A stretch of 21,865 nt of DNA from an uncultured bacterium (GTDB lineage Bacteria; Patescibacteriota; Minisyncoccia; Phycocordibacterales; UBA9973). Below are positions 15,989 to 21,865 of the stretch, piece after piece. The DNA lies in contig CALAYS010000194.1 in the NCBI GenBank assembly GCA_937895515.1, forward strand, positions 1 through 21,865. The letters run 5' to 3'. The position numbers were made by a program, and so were the translations under genes. The notes beneath the pieces were generated by a model that made no database searches, had not been told where the DNA came from, and saw only the letters and a list, made by a program, of their open reading frames with translations. Position 1 is the first letter of the stretch. Each line of letters opens with the position of its first letter.

Positions 15989-16474
15989 ATGTCCAGTATT
16001 ATTGAGAATAAAAAAGCATATTTTGATTACGAAATAATTGATAAATGGGAAGCCGGTATCAAGCTTATTGGGCATGAAGTAAAGTCTGTAAAAGCAGGAA
16101 AAGCCAGTATTGTTGGGTCATATGTAAAAATTATAGATGGTGAAGCCTATATAATAGGCATGAAAATTGATGAATATCAAAATAGTAGCACTAGTTTAAT
16201 TGATGAGCGAACAAGAACGCGAAAACTTCTTTTAAATAAAACCGAGCTTAAAAAGCTTATTAAACAGACCGAAGAAAAAGGTTTGACAATCGTTCCTTTA
16301 TCATTGTATATTAAAAATAGGCCTGCCCGCAGTACTTCTAGTACAGCTAGTGTAGGTGGGTGGATAAAAATTTCAATTGGAGTTGGCCGAGGTAAAAAGA
16401 AAGCCGACAAACGCGAAACATTAAAAAAACGCACAATTGAAAGAGATATTCGCCGAGAATATAGTACGAGATAA
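15989..16474 (+). CDS. smpB: SsrA-binding protein SmpB
   Basis: 161 aa. SmpB binds the tRNA-like end of tmRNA and brings it to stalled ribosomes. Family signatures: N-terminal ENKKAYFDYEIIDKWEAGIKL, IGHEVKSVKAGKASI, GLTIVPLSLYIKN, and the C-terminal tail GRGKKKADKRETLKKR that enters the mRNA channel. A 12-15 residue Ser/Thr-rich insert (ARSTSSTASVGG) lies before the last strand. The tmRNA gene begins two bases after the stop codon, so the 3' end of the smpB message must be made by cleavage at the tmRNA 5' end, or tmRNA has its own promoter inside smpB. Confidence 0.96.
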   Translation: MSSIIENKKAYFDYEIIDKWEAGIKLIGHEVKSVKAGKASIVGSYVKIIDGEAYIIGMKIDEYQNSSTSLIDERTRTRKLLLNKTELKKLIKQTEEKGLTIVPLSLYIKNRPARSTSSTASVGGWIKISIGVGRGKKKADKRETLKKRTIERDIRREYSTR

Positions 16475-16476
16475 CT

Positions 16477-16865
16477 GGGGGTGCATTGGCATCGACATTG
16501 TGATTTCGGATATATATTTGCATGTCGTAGAGTATGGTACTACGCAAAAAACATACAAAACCCAACTGCAGATTTCGCAGGAAAAAGTGTTCGTTCGCCT
16601 TATGCGTTCGGCACTATGACATTCGCCTAACAAAACTGGCGCGTCACGGCAATCTTTTTTACGCCATAGGATAAAGAATTGTTGTTATACACTCTGGCTT
16701 ACAACTATGTTTGTATGTGCATAATTGGACATTGAATTCATGCTAAGGATAAATTATTGAATGATAGTACTTGTATAATTTATCCCGAAAAAATCCGTAC
16801 TGTCTAAACATGTAGACTAATATATATTCACACACTGCACGGGGGTTCGAATCCCCCCACCTCCA
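16477..16865 (+). ncRNA. ssrA: tmRNA
   Basis: The 5' GGGGGTG (16477-16483) pairs with 3' CACCTCC (16858-16864) as a 7-bp acceptor stem. T arm GGGGG-TTCGAAT-CCCCC (16841-16857); discriminator A at 16865; CCA not encoded. The conserved 5' 'GGCATCGAC' and 3' 'ACATGTAG' segments are present. First pseudoknot: CGTAG (16526-16530) with CTACG (16540-16544), and GTATG (16532-16536) with CATAC (16552-16556). After 11 nt the likely resume codon is GCA at 16568, with stop TAA at 16628-16630. That gives the tag ADFAGKSVRSPYAFGTMTFA, longer than the usual 10 or so residues. The tag frame is inferred, not proven. Cotranscribed with smpB or served by an internal promoter. Confidence 0.93.
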
Positions 16866-17003
16866 CAAAAGCACCCGTTAGGGTGTTTTTTAGGTGGAGA
16901 AACATTTGGGAAATGTTTCGTGGGGATTCGAAAGGACTTTCCTGAAATATGAGAATTTTTAATTTAAATATTTCGGAAAGTCACCCGCGGCGGTAGCCGA
17001 GAA
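16846..17003. repeat. Nested hairpin element, copy 1 (starts in the tmRNA 3' end)
   Basis: The tmRNA T-loop/acceptor TTCGAATCCCC (16846-16856) pairs with an inverted copy GGGGATTCGAA (16922-16932). Inside are the terminator and an 8-bp hairpin (16900-16907/16911-16918). A second long hairpin follows: 16935-16942 with 16975-16982 and 16944-16950 with 16968-16974, 15 bp with one bulged T. It ends with TTTCGGAAAGTCACCCGCGG and the following 12 nt (16971-17002), a tract shared with copy 2. No protein gene lies in 16866-17280. Confidence 0.6.
16867..16890 (+). terminator. Intrinsic terminator of tmRNA
   Basis: CACCC/GGGTG stem with GTTA loop, extended by A:T pairs, then a T-run, directly after the tmRNA 3' end. 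Confidence 0.75.
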
Positions 17004-17212
17004 CCCCCACCTCCACAAATAAAAAGACTCCGTATAGGAGTCTTTTTATTTGTGGAGGTGAAGAAAACATCTGCATGTTTTCTGTGGGGGATGAGAAAAG
17101 CTTTTCGTTGTGTATGAAAAATTTTAATTTTGAATACACCGAAAAGGTGTACTGATCCTGTAAGGATCGAATCCTAAACATTTCGGAAATTCACCCGCGG
17201 CGGTAATCGATA
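17004..17212. repeat. Nested hairpin element, copy 2 (second tmRNA-3'-end-like sequence)
   Basis: Opens with CCCCCACCTCCACAAA (17004-17019), identical to the tmRNA 3' end and flank (16854-16869). A perfect 24-bp inverted repeat follows (17008-17031 / 17037-17060, 5-nt loop); its A/T part and T-run could terminate transcription. Then a 9-bp hairpin (17062-17070/17075-17083), GTGGGGG pairing back to CCCCCAC, a 13-bp hairpin (17101-17115 / 17134-17146), a small GATCCT hairpin, and the shared 32-nt tail (17181-17212, 28 of 32 identical to copy 1). Same order as copy 1 with different but complementary stems. Confidence 0.6.
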
Positions 17213-17224
17213 AATTTAACTCCA

Positions 17225-17258
17225 TAAAAAAATGGCATTCCTTTTCAGGAATACCATT
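17225..17258 (-). terminator. Intrinsic terminator of the PRPP-synthetase-like gene
   Basis: Arms 17231-17241 and 17248-17258 (10 bp, one mismatch), followed on the minus strand by a run of T. Confidence 0.75.
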
Positions 17259-17280
17259 GGTTAATTTATGACTTTTATTT

Positions 17281-18354
17281 TTAATTCAAAATTTTAAATA
17301 AAGTAGAAGCGAATTGTGGCGCAATTGAAATATCAGATAATTCACCACCTGTTTGTTTTTTGTAGTCTCTTGTAATTGTATTAGTACAAAATATTCTTGT
17401 AAAAGGTGAATTTACAATTAAAAAACCTCTCCATCCAGGTGTTAAAACTACATGAGTTGAAAAAAAATACAAACTTTTAACTCCATATTTTTTTAAAAGC
17501 CTTCCAGTTTCACTTGCAGTTTTTCCGCTTGCAATTTCATCCTCAACCATGATTAAGATCATGCCTGAAACCATATCAGAGGTGGCATAATATATTTCCT
17601 GGAAATTGAACTCTTTTTGAGCCCAAGATATCTTTTCATTAATATCTTTCAACTCCGCTTCGACAATTGAGCTTTCTCCATTAATTTTACGTTCTTTAAA
17701 ATTAAATAGTACAGGGCAATCAATAAGTTTAGCAATTTTAATTGCTCTTTCTATAGAGCCCCAATCTGGAGAATATACTTTTACTAAAGCTCTCTCATCA
17801 TCTTTAATTAAAGTCTGAGCTATATCAGCAAATAATTTAGAAGCATCAATCTCATGAAAAAGAATACCATATTCTTTAGCATATTTTTCCATTGCATTTG
17901 AATGAGGAGTAGCAACCAGCATTTCATTTACACCAGCATTTTTTAACCTAAGAATAGTATGTTTTAACCTTTGAATTTCATATGGTTTAGCTATTTTACC
18001 ATCAAACTCATCGGGGTGTATTTCCATTTTTGGGTCCTGTCTCCTATTTAACATAAAAGGGAAAACGCCTATTATATACTTTGCACCATATTGATATTTT
18101 AAAGCATATAGTAGGTCTTCTGCTTCTTCAAGAAATTCACGGCTATGTAAACTTTGGTAAAAAACCACGGTTTTATCCTTAATTTCCTCCCAACGTGGGA
18201 TATACGTAGAAAATTCAGTATCAGCATGTGTGTCGTAGTTAATGTGATTAAAAACACATTTTTCTCCAATTAACTCTTCTAACTGACTTAAAATTTGTTT
18301 ACCAAGGGAATGATTTCCGTTCCCACTAAGGAATATTACTTCTTTATTTTTCAT
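17281..18354 (-). CDS. Divergent ribose-phosphate pyrophosphokinase-like protein
   Basis: 357 aa, longer than the usual ~315 of Prs. Prs makes PRPP from ribose-5-phosphate and ATP. Visible matches: LSGNGNHSLGKQI at the N-terminus (Prs: FSGNANPxLA), NRRQDPKME near 103-111 (ATP-site RQDRK region), VYSPDWGSIERAIKIAKLI near 193-211, and the phosphoribosyl loop VEDEIASGKTAS near 270-281. The normal loop is DDMIDTGGT; here the second Asp and one Gly are replaced, so activity or substrate may differ. It could be a true but diverged Prs or a non-catalytic homologue. A TGA-TATAGT box (18386-18378) lies 23 nt upstream. Confidence 0.78.
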   Translation of the reverse strand: MKNKEVIFLSGNGNHSLGKQILSQLEELIGEKCVFNHINYDTHADTEFSTYIPRWEEIKDKTVVFYQSLHSREFLEEAEDLLYALKYQYGAKYIIGVFPFMLNRRQDPKMEIHPDEFDGKIAKPYEIQRLKHTILRLKNAGVNEMLVATPHSNAMEKYAKEYGILFHEIDASKLFADIAQTLIKDDERALVKVYSPDWGSIERAIKIAKLIDCPVLFNFKERKINGESSIVEAELKDINEKISWAQKEFNFQEIYYATSDMVSGMILIMVEDEIASGKTASETGRLLKKYGVKSLYFFSTHVVLTPGWRGFLIVNSPFTRIFCTNTITRDYKKQTGGELSDISIAPQFASTLFKILN

Positions 18355-18377
18355 ATTTTGATTTATAATTTGAACAC

Positions 18378-18386
18378 ACTATATCA
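18378..18386 (-). promoter_or_regulatory. Extended -10 promoter of the PRPP-synthetase-like gene
   Basis: TGA-TATAGT on the minus strand, 23 nt before the ATG at 18354; a second weak box TATAAA (18367-18362) is 7 nt before it. Confidence 0.4.
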
Positions 18387-18422
18387 CAATGATATATTTT
18401 GTAAATACTGTAACCTTATAAT

Positions 18423-18455
18423 AAAAACCCTAAGATCTTTAATTTTAGGGTTTTT
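18423..18455 (-). terminator. Intrinsic terminator after the 54-residue gene
   Basis: Perfect 11-bp stem (18423-18433 / 18445-18455), 11-nt loop, T-run on the minus strand. It separates this operon from the PRPP-synthetase-like gene. Confidence 0.75.
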
Positions 18456-18468
18456 ATATCACGCTTTT

Positions 18469-18633
18469 TTAATTTAATTTAGAAAAATGAGAAGGCATCA
18501 CTATTTCAGCTTGAGTAAAATACACATCTGAATAAACCTTGTAAGCATTTTTTAAAATATACATACTAGTTCCCCCGCCAATAAGAGTAATGACGAATGC
18601 AGCGTAAACAAAATTGATTGGTTGTCTTAACAT
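18469..18633 (-). CDS. Small membrane protein, 54 aa
   Basis: ATG at 18633, stop TAA at 18469-18471. The sequence starts MLRQPINFVYAAFVITLIGG, giving one membrane segment at about 8-28. A short soluble tail follows (KNAYKVYSDVYFTQAEIVMP). It begins 17 bp after the secreted-protein gene on the same strand and is followed by a terminator, so it is the last gene of that operon. The frame is open throughout with normal codons. Function unknown; a partner or anchor of the upstream product is possible. Confidence 0.7.
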   Translation of the reverse strand: MLRQPINFVYAAFVITLIGGGTSMYILKNAYKVYSDVYFTQAEIVMPSHFSKLN

Positions 18634-18650
18634 AAATATTTAATTAATTA

Positions 18651-19991
18651 TTAATTCCCGCAAACAGGACCTGTTATTAAATTGGTTGTTTCTTTTCTTT
18701 CCCCTGTACTATCGATACAATAATAACCTGAATTATCTTTATACGACATTTGAACAGCATAGGCATCAGTTGTTGAATAGCATCTTTTTTCATTACCAGA
18801 TAATTCAATTAATTTTTTAACCATTGCAGCTGAACATTCATTACAATATTCAGAATTTTCTAAATCATCCCCCATTGGTTTATTAAAAACAGACCCCAAG
18901 GTTGGATTTATACAACTACCGTCATTAGACATTGTTCCATACTTACCGTCCATTTCATCATAAACTGTTTCATTCCAAACAAAATAAGAAGAAAGATTTA
19001 CTTTAAGACTCATCTTTTCTGCTTCTTTTTTAGCTTCTTCTATTTTAGGTTTAAATGCTTGGTTATAAAGATTAGTTAATGTTACAAAATTACTAGGAGC
19101 AATTACAACATTATCAAAATGTGAACCAAACTGAGAAAAAGTTAAATTAACTTTTAAAGTTGAAATTACTTTTTTATTTTTTAATTGATCAATAGTAAAA
19201 GAAATTTCATATGGTAAACCATCGTTTTGTCCAATATACAAAATACCATTTCTAAAATTTACTGACGCCAAAGATTCATTTATAGAATTAGCTAATTCTT
19301 TTTTATCTTTTGCTTTTTTTAATTTATACAATTTAGTAAAATCAGCGACTAACAAATTAGATAATCTTTTTTTACTAAAAGTAACAGTATATTTATCTTG
19401 ATTAACACCTTTATCTATTCTACTACCAGTCTTTTTTAAAATAAACGCATAAGAATATCTTTTAATTATTTGACTTACTTCATCAATAATAACCGAAGGT
19501 TCAGAATTAACCTTTATAGTTTTTTCATAACTTTCTTTAATTCCAGGGAATTGTGGCTCTAAATAATCAACATCTTCTTTGGAAATCTTAATCCATTGAT
19601 TTTTATAAGGAACTAATTCAGGAATAAATTCATCAAATTTAACATCTGGAATTTTAATATAAAGAGTATCCCCAATCATTTTGGTTGAGATAGCAAGATT
19701 TAAATTAAAATCTGAAGATTCTATACTAAGGTTAAAATCCTGTGATGCTATTGCTTTGTTTGGAGTTGAGATATCTTGATTTCCTGACAACAATAAATCA
19801 ACGATGCCTTTAGAATTTCTAGAATCCCCTGTTAGACCATTTTTAAAACTATAATTAACATGAGCGGTTGAACTCATTGATTGAATATTTAGTAGTTTAA
19901 TGAAAGAATCACTTAATACCGAAGCATTAGTAATATTAAAAATTCCTAAAAAAACAATACTCGCGAATATAACTAAATGCTTGTACTTCAT
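18651..19991 (-). CDS. Secreted protein with pilin-like C-terminal segment
   Basis: 446 aa. An N-terminal signal peptide (about 1-23: KYKHLVIFASIVFLGIFNITNA) has no lipobox Cys. Residues 40-320 form a beta-rich region resembling lipoprotein carrier-type repeats (substrate-holding LppX/LolA-like folds are possible but unproven). A Lys/Glu-rich helix at about 325-345 follows. The last 90 residues contain six cysteines and a 'YAVQMSYKDNSGYYCIDSTG' stretch typical of C-terminal domains of type IV pilin-like proteins in CPR genomes, although the prepilin N-terminus is absent. Likely surface-exposed and disulfide-bonded. An extended -10 (TGC-TATAAT, 20026-20018) lies about 27 nt before the ATG. Confidence 0.75.
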   Translation of the reverse strand: MKYKHLVIFASIVFLGIFNITNASVLSDSFIKLLNIQSMSSTAHVNYSFKNGLTGDSRNSKGIVDLLLSGNQDISTPNKAIASQDFNLSIESSDFNLNLAISTKMIGDTLYIKIPDVKFDEFIPELVPYKNQWIKISKEDVDYLEPQFPGIKESYEKTIKVNSEPSVIIDEVSQIIKRYSYAFILKKTGSRIDKGVNQDKYTVTFSKKRLSNLLVADFTKLYKLKKAKDKKELANSINESLASVNFRNGILYIGQNDGLPYEISFTIDQLKNKKVISTLKVNLTFSQFGSHFDNVVIAPSNFVTLTNLYNQAFKPKIEEAKKEAEKMSLKVNLSSYFVWNETVYDEMDGKYGTMSNDGSCINPTLGSVFNKPMGDDLENSEYCNECSAAMVKKLIELSGNEKRCYSTTDAYAVQMSYKDNSGYYCIDSTGERKETTNLITGPVCGN

Positions 19992-20017
19992 AAAATGATT
20001 TATCTTTTAATACAAAT

Positions 20018-20026
20018 ATTATAGCA
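20018..20026 (-). promoter_or_regulatory. Extended -10 promoter of the secreted-protein operon
   Basis: TGC-TATAAT on the minus strand; the leader before the ATG at 19991 would be about 20 nt and has no Shine-Dalgarno. Confidence 0.55.
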
Positions 20027-20043
20027 CAATACAAATAGGAATA

Positions 20044-21093
20044 TTAATCATCCGAATTTGGCTTTTCAAGCAAGATAGACTCTATCCCCACGGCTTCACC
20101 GGTAATTCGAATTACATCTTTATCTATCTTTTTAAATTCAGTATTTGATTTATTAAATTGATTAACTGCAGTCCCCAGTGCATTACCCAGTTTTTGATGG
20201 TATTCGTCATAGGATTTTAAATGGTTACCTAGTTCACCAATACGCTTAACAATATCTTTTGCAGATTCTTCAATTTGCATAGCTTTAAGACCTTGAAGTA
20301 CGGTTTGAAGGTATGCCAAAAACGATGTTGGGGATACAATTATGACTTTATATTTGCTAGCTGCACGCTGAATTAGGTTTTCATCATCTTCACCTTGGCG
20401 AATACCGATTTTATTAACTAACAAATCATAATAAATGGCTTCGTGTGGAATAAACATAAAAGCAAATTCCATTGTCCCCTGACTGGGTTTGATGTATTTA
20501 CTGGTTTCAATAATTCGGTTTTTTAAATCTCCAATAAAAACTTTTTCTAAACGGTCTTTTTCTAACTGATCATTGGTTTCTGAAATACGATTGTAGTTTT
20601 CTAATGAAAATTTAGAATCAATTGGAATTATTTTATCTTTTACAAAAACCACAGCATCCACAATATCCCCATCAGTAAAACTATATTGCATTTGGTACGA
20701 CCCAATTGGCATAACATTTTTTAATAATGTTTCTAAATAATATTCACCCAATATCCCGCGTTGTTTTGGATTTTTTAATATATCTTGCAGACTTTTTAAT
20801 TGGTCAGTAAAAGATACAACTTGTTTATTGGTCTCATCAAGACGAGTTATTTTTTCGGTAATGTCTGCAATTATTTTAGATGTCGCACTAGATTGGTAAC
20901 GCATTGTTTCATTAACTTGCTTATTACTTTCATGAAGTTTGTTATCAATAGATCTTGAAAGTTCGTTTATTTGAGTTAAAAGTAAATTTATACCTTGGTC
21001 ATTATTTTTATTGTTATTTTTAGAGCGCGTTATAACAAGAGCCACAATAACCCCTAATAATACCCCTAAAATAATAAAAATTCCTGTATTCAT
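20044..21093 (-). CDS. rmuC: DNA recombination protein RmuC homologue
   Basis: 349 aa. One N-terminal membrane helix (about 4-22), then a coiled coil (about 35-110), then the RmuC core starting at NPKQRGILGEYYLETLLKNV, with DAVVFVKDKIIPIDSKFSLENY (nuclease-like Asp/Lys motif) and FMFIPHEAIYYDLL. RmuC limits recombination between inverted repeats, which is of interest given the many inverted repeats here; the mechanism is not settled. A TGC-TAGAAT box ends 6 nt before the ATG at 21093. Divergent from the DoxX gene. Confidence 0.92.
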   Translation of the reverse strand: MNTGIFIILGVLLGVIVALVITRSKNNNKNNDQGINLLLTQINELSRSIDNKLHESNKQVNETMRYQSSATSKIIADITEKITRLDETNKQVVSFTDQLKSLQDILKNPKQRGILGEYYLETLLKNVMPIGSYQMQYSFTDGDIVDAVVFVKDKIIPIDSKFSLENYNRISETNDQLEKDRLEKVFIGDLKNRIIETSKYIKPSQGTMEFAFMFIPHEAIYYDLLVNKIGIRQGEDDENLIQRAASKYKVIIVSPTSFLAYLQTVLQGLKAMQIEESAKDIVKRIGELGNHLKSYDEYHQKLGNALGTAVNQFNKSNTEFKKIDKDVIRITGEAVGIESILLEKPNSDD

Positions 21094-21099
21094 AAATAC

Positions 21100-21108
21100 A
21101 TTCTAGCA
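21100..21108 (-). promoter_or_regulatory. Extended -10 promoter of rmuC
   Basis: TGC-TAGAAT on the minus strand, 6 nt before the ATG at 21093. Confidence 0.5.
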
Positions 21109-21124
21109 TAAATGCCCATAAATC

Positions 21125-21133
21125 TGGTATACT
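21125..21133 (+). promoter_or_regulatory. Extended -10 promoter of the DoxX gene
   Basis: TGG-TATACT (hexamer 21128-21133), which places the start site near 21140, downstream of the ATG at 21112. This argues for the ATG at 21166 as start. Confidence 0.5.
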
Positions 21134-21165
21134 ATAAAAACTTTATTAATAAAAATTATTTAATT

Positions 21166-21663
21166 ATGCATAGCAAAAAAATGTCTTGCCTTATGGGATG
21201 CAGTTGTACAAAAAACATTGGTTTATTATTTTTAAGAATAGCAATAGGTTTACCTTTTATTGTTCATGGCTTAGCTAAACTAAAAGATATTGTTGGAACT
21301 ACAGGATTCTTCTCATCTCTTGGTTTGTCACCATTTTTTACTTACCTAGTTGGAGGTAGTGAAGTTTTAGCTGGAATTATGATACTACTAGGTATTTGGT
21401 CTTTTATCGGAGGATACATTGTGTCAATAATTATGCTTGTGGCTTATTCTTTAATCAAACACAAAATGCCATTTATGGGTGGATACGAACTTGATTTTGT
21501 ATTTTTCTTTGGAGGTTTGGCTGTAGCCATGCTTGGGTCTGGTAAATATTCTCTTGTTCAAAAGCCTTGTAATACTTGTTTACCCGGAACTTGCGTAGAT
21601 AAAGGTATGAATACTTGCTATCATACTGATTGCAGTTGTGGCGATTGTGAAAAGTGTAAATAA
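21166..21663 (+). CDS. DoxX-family membrane protein with Cys-rich tail
   Basis: 165 aa from the ATG at 21166. The open frame extends to 21112, but that ATG is upstream of the promoter. Four membrane helices match the DoxX family (LLFLRIAIGLPFIVHGLAKL, then GGSEVLAGIMILLG and two more). DoxX proteins are membrane parts of redox or quinone-related systems, often poorly defined. Unusual: three Cys before helix 1 (SCLMGCSC) and a C-terminal tail with nine Cys (CNTCLPGTC...CYHTDCSCGDCEKC), which could bind metal or form disulfides. No Shine-Dalgarno is visible in the leader. Confidence 0.85.
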   Translation: MHSKKMSCLMGCSCTKNIGLLFLRIAIGLPFIVHGLAKLKDIVGTTGFFSSLGLSPFFTYLVGGSEVLAGIMILLGIWSFIGGYIVSIIMLVAYSLIKHKMPFMGGYELDFVFFFGGLAVAMLGSGKYSLVQKPCNTCLPGTCVDKGMNTCYHTDCSCGDCEKCK

Positions 21664-21678
21664 ATAAAAATATTCTAT

Positions 21679-21702
21679 AAAATCCCCTATTTAGGGGATT
21701 TT
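21679..21702. terminator. Bidirectional terminator after the DoxX gene
   Basis: Perfect 9-bp stem (21679-21687 / 21694-21702) with a 6-nt loop and A/T tracts on both sides. It overlaps the stop codon of the minus-strand gene at 21687. Confidence 0.7.
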
Positions 21703-21865
21703 ATTATTAATCCTATGTCAAGGTTTATAAACAATATGTCATCAGCAATATCTTCTTGTCTAATATCGTAATTAACTCCAATTATGTATGGTACAGGTGC
21801 ATCAATAAACTGTTTCATTTTTAAAGGAAGTATAGGAATCAGAACATGAGGCCATCTAAATGGAT
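21687..21865 (-). CDS. Partial gene, C-terminus resembling a DENN domain
   Basis: Open from the window edge; 58 codons then TAG at 21689-21687. The residues read PFRWPHVLIPILP, then DAPVPYIIGV, then DDILFINLDIG. This matches, in order and spacing, the central DENN-domain pattern of eukaryotic Rab exchange factors (W-H-x-x-x-P-x-L-P, then APxPxxxGV, then DDxxxxxxD). It ends 8 residues later, so if it is DENN-like the protein lacks the usual downstream d-DENN part. The N-terminus is outside the window. The family assignment comes from remembered motifs only. Function in a bacterium is unknown. Confidence 0.6.
   Translation of the reverse strand, partial: PFRWPHVLIPILPLKMKQFIDAPVPYIIGVNYDIRQEDIADDILFINLDIGLIIKSPK

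Noticed and set aside
15914..16075. Longer ftsH N-terminus starting at 16075
   Set aside because: It would run antisense through smpB and the promoter region; the ATG at 15913 has a -10 box 6 nt upstream.
16437..16619. Plus-strand open frame across the smpB-ssrA junction, ending in RSAL
   Set aside because: It lies out of frame with smpB and inside the tmRNA; also considered as tag frame, but no Ala resume codon fits the pseudoknot spacing.
16544..16630. tmRNA resume codon at GCA 16544 (28-residue tag)
   Set aside because: This GCA lies in the pseudoknot (CTACG arm), so the next in-frame GCA at 16568, 11 nt past the pseudoknot, is preferred.
16866..17280. CRISPR array or tRNA gene behind tmRNA
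   Set aside because: The repeats are only two, with unequal spacing and nested hairpins; no cloverleaf with anticodon arm and no regular repeat-spacer pattern.

Overview
The window reads as an AT-rich bacterial genome fragment, most like a Candidatus Patescibacteria (CPR) lineage. Reasons: strongly A/T-biased codons, very short intergenic gaps, standard stop codons, several proteins with no clear family, and many start codons with no Shine-Dalgarno but a TATAAT-like box 6-8 nt upstream. The taxonomic call is inference; no 16S rRNA or ribosomal protein is present.

Layout. Positions 1-2225 are an accessory stretch: one hypothetical protein gene on the minus strand, split between two frames at an A AAA AAC heptamer, lies between two related hairpin/direct-repeat segments. 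It is followed by a candidate structured RNA with its own promoter and terminator. From 2226 to 6286 (minus) come a membrane histidine kinase, a ZIP-type metal transporter and an ATP-grasp ligase. A small soluble histidine kinase and a stand-alone receiver follow on the plus strand (6502-7618), converging on a CcdA/DsbD-like membrane protein (7602-8312, minus). Then come a small anchored protein and recG (8364-11010, plus), converging on a C39-peptidase-like secreted protein plus murI (minus), and a tRNA-Ile(UAU).

From 13251 onward: pyrE (plus) converges on ftsH (minus). ftsH is divergent from smpB, which is followed after 2 nt by ssrA (tmRNA). Downstream of tmRNA is about 400 bp of nested hairpins holding two diverged copies of one structured element and a second copy of the tmRNA 3' end. 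Next, on the minus strand, are a divergent PRPP-synthetase-like gene, a 54-residue membrane protein, a secreted protein with a pilin-like C-terminus, and rmuC. A DoxX protein with a Cys-rich tail is on the plus strand. The window ends inside a minus-strand gene whose last 58 codons resemble a eukaryotic-type DENN domain.

Functional links. smpB, ssrA and ftsH together cover ribosome rescue and membrane-protease turnover. PyrE uses PRPP, which the Prs-like protein may make. murI and the C39-like protein are envelope-related and cotranscribed. The most unusual items are the candidate -1 frameshift, the DENN-like C-terminus, the duplicated structures behind tmRNA, and the widespread leaderless-type promoter spacing.
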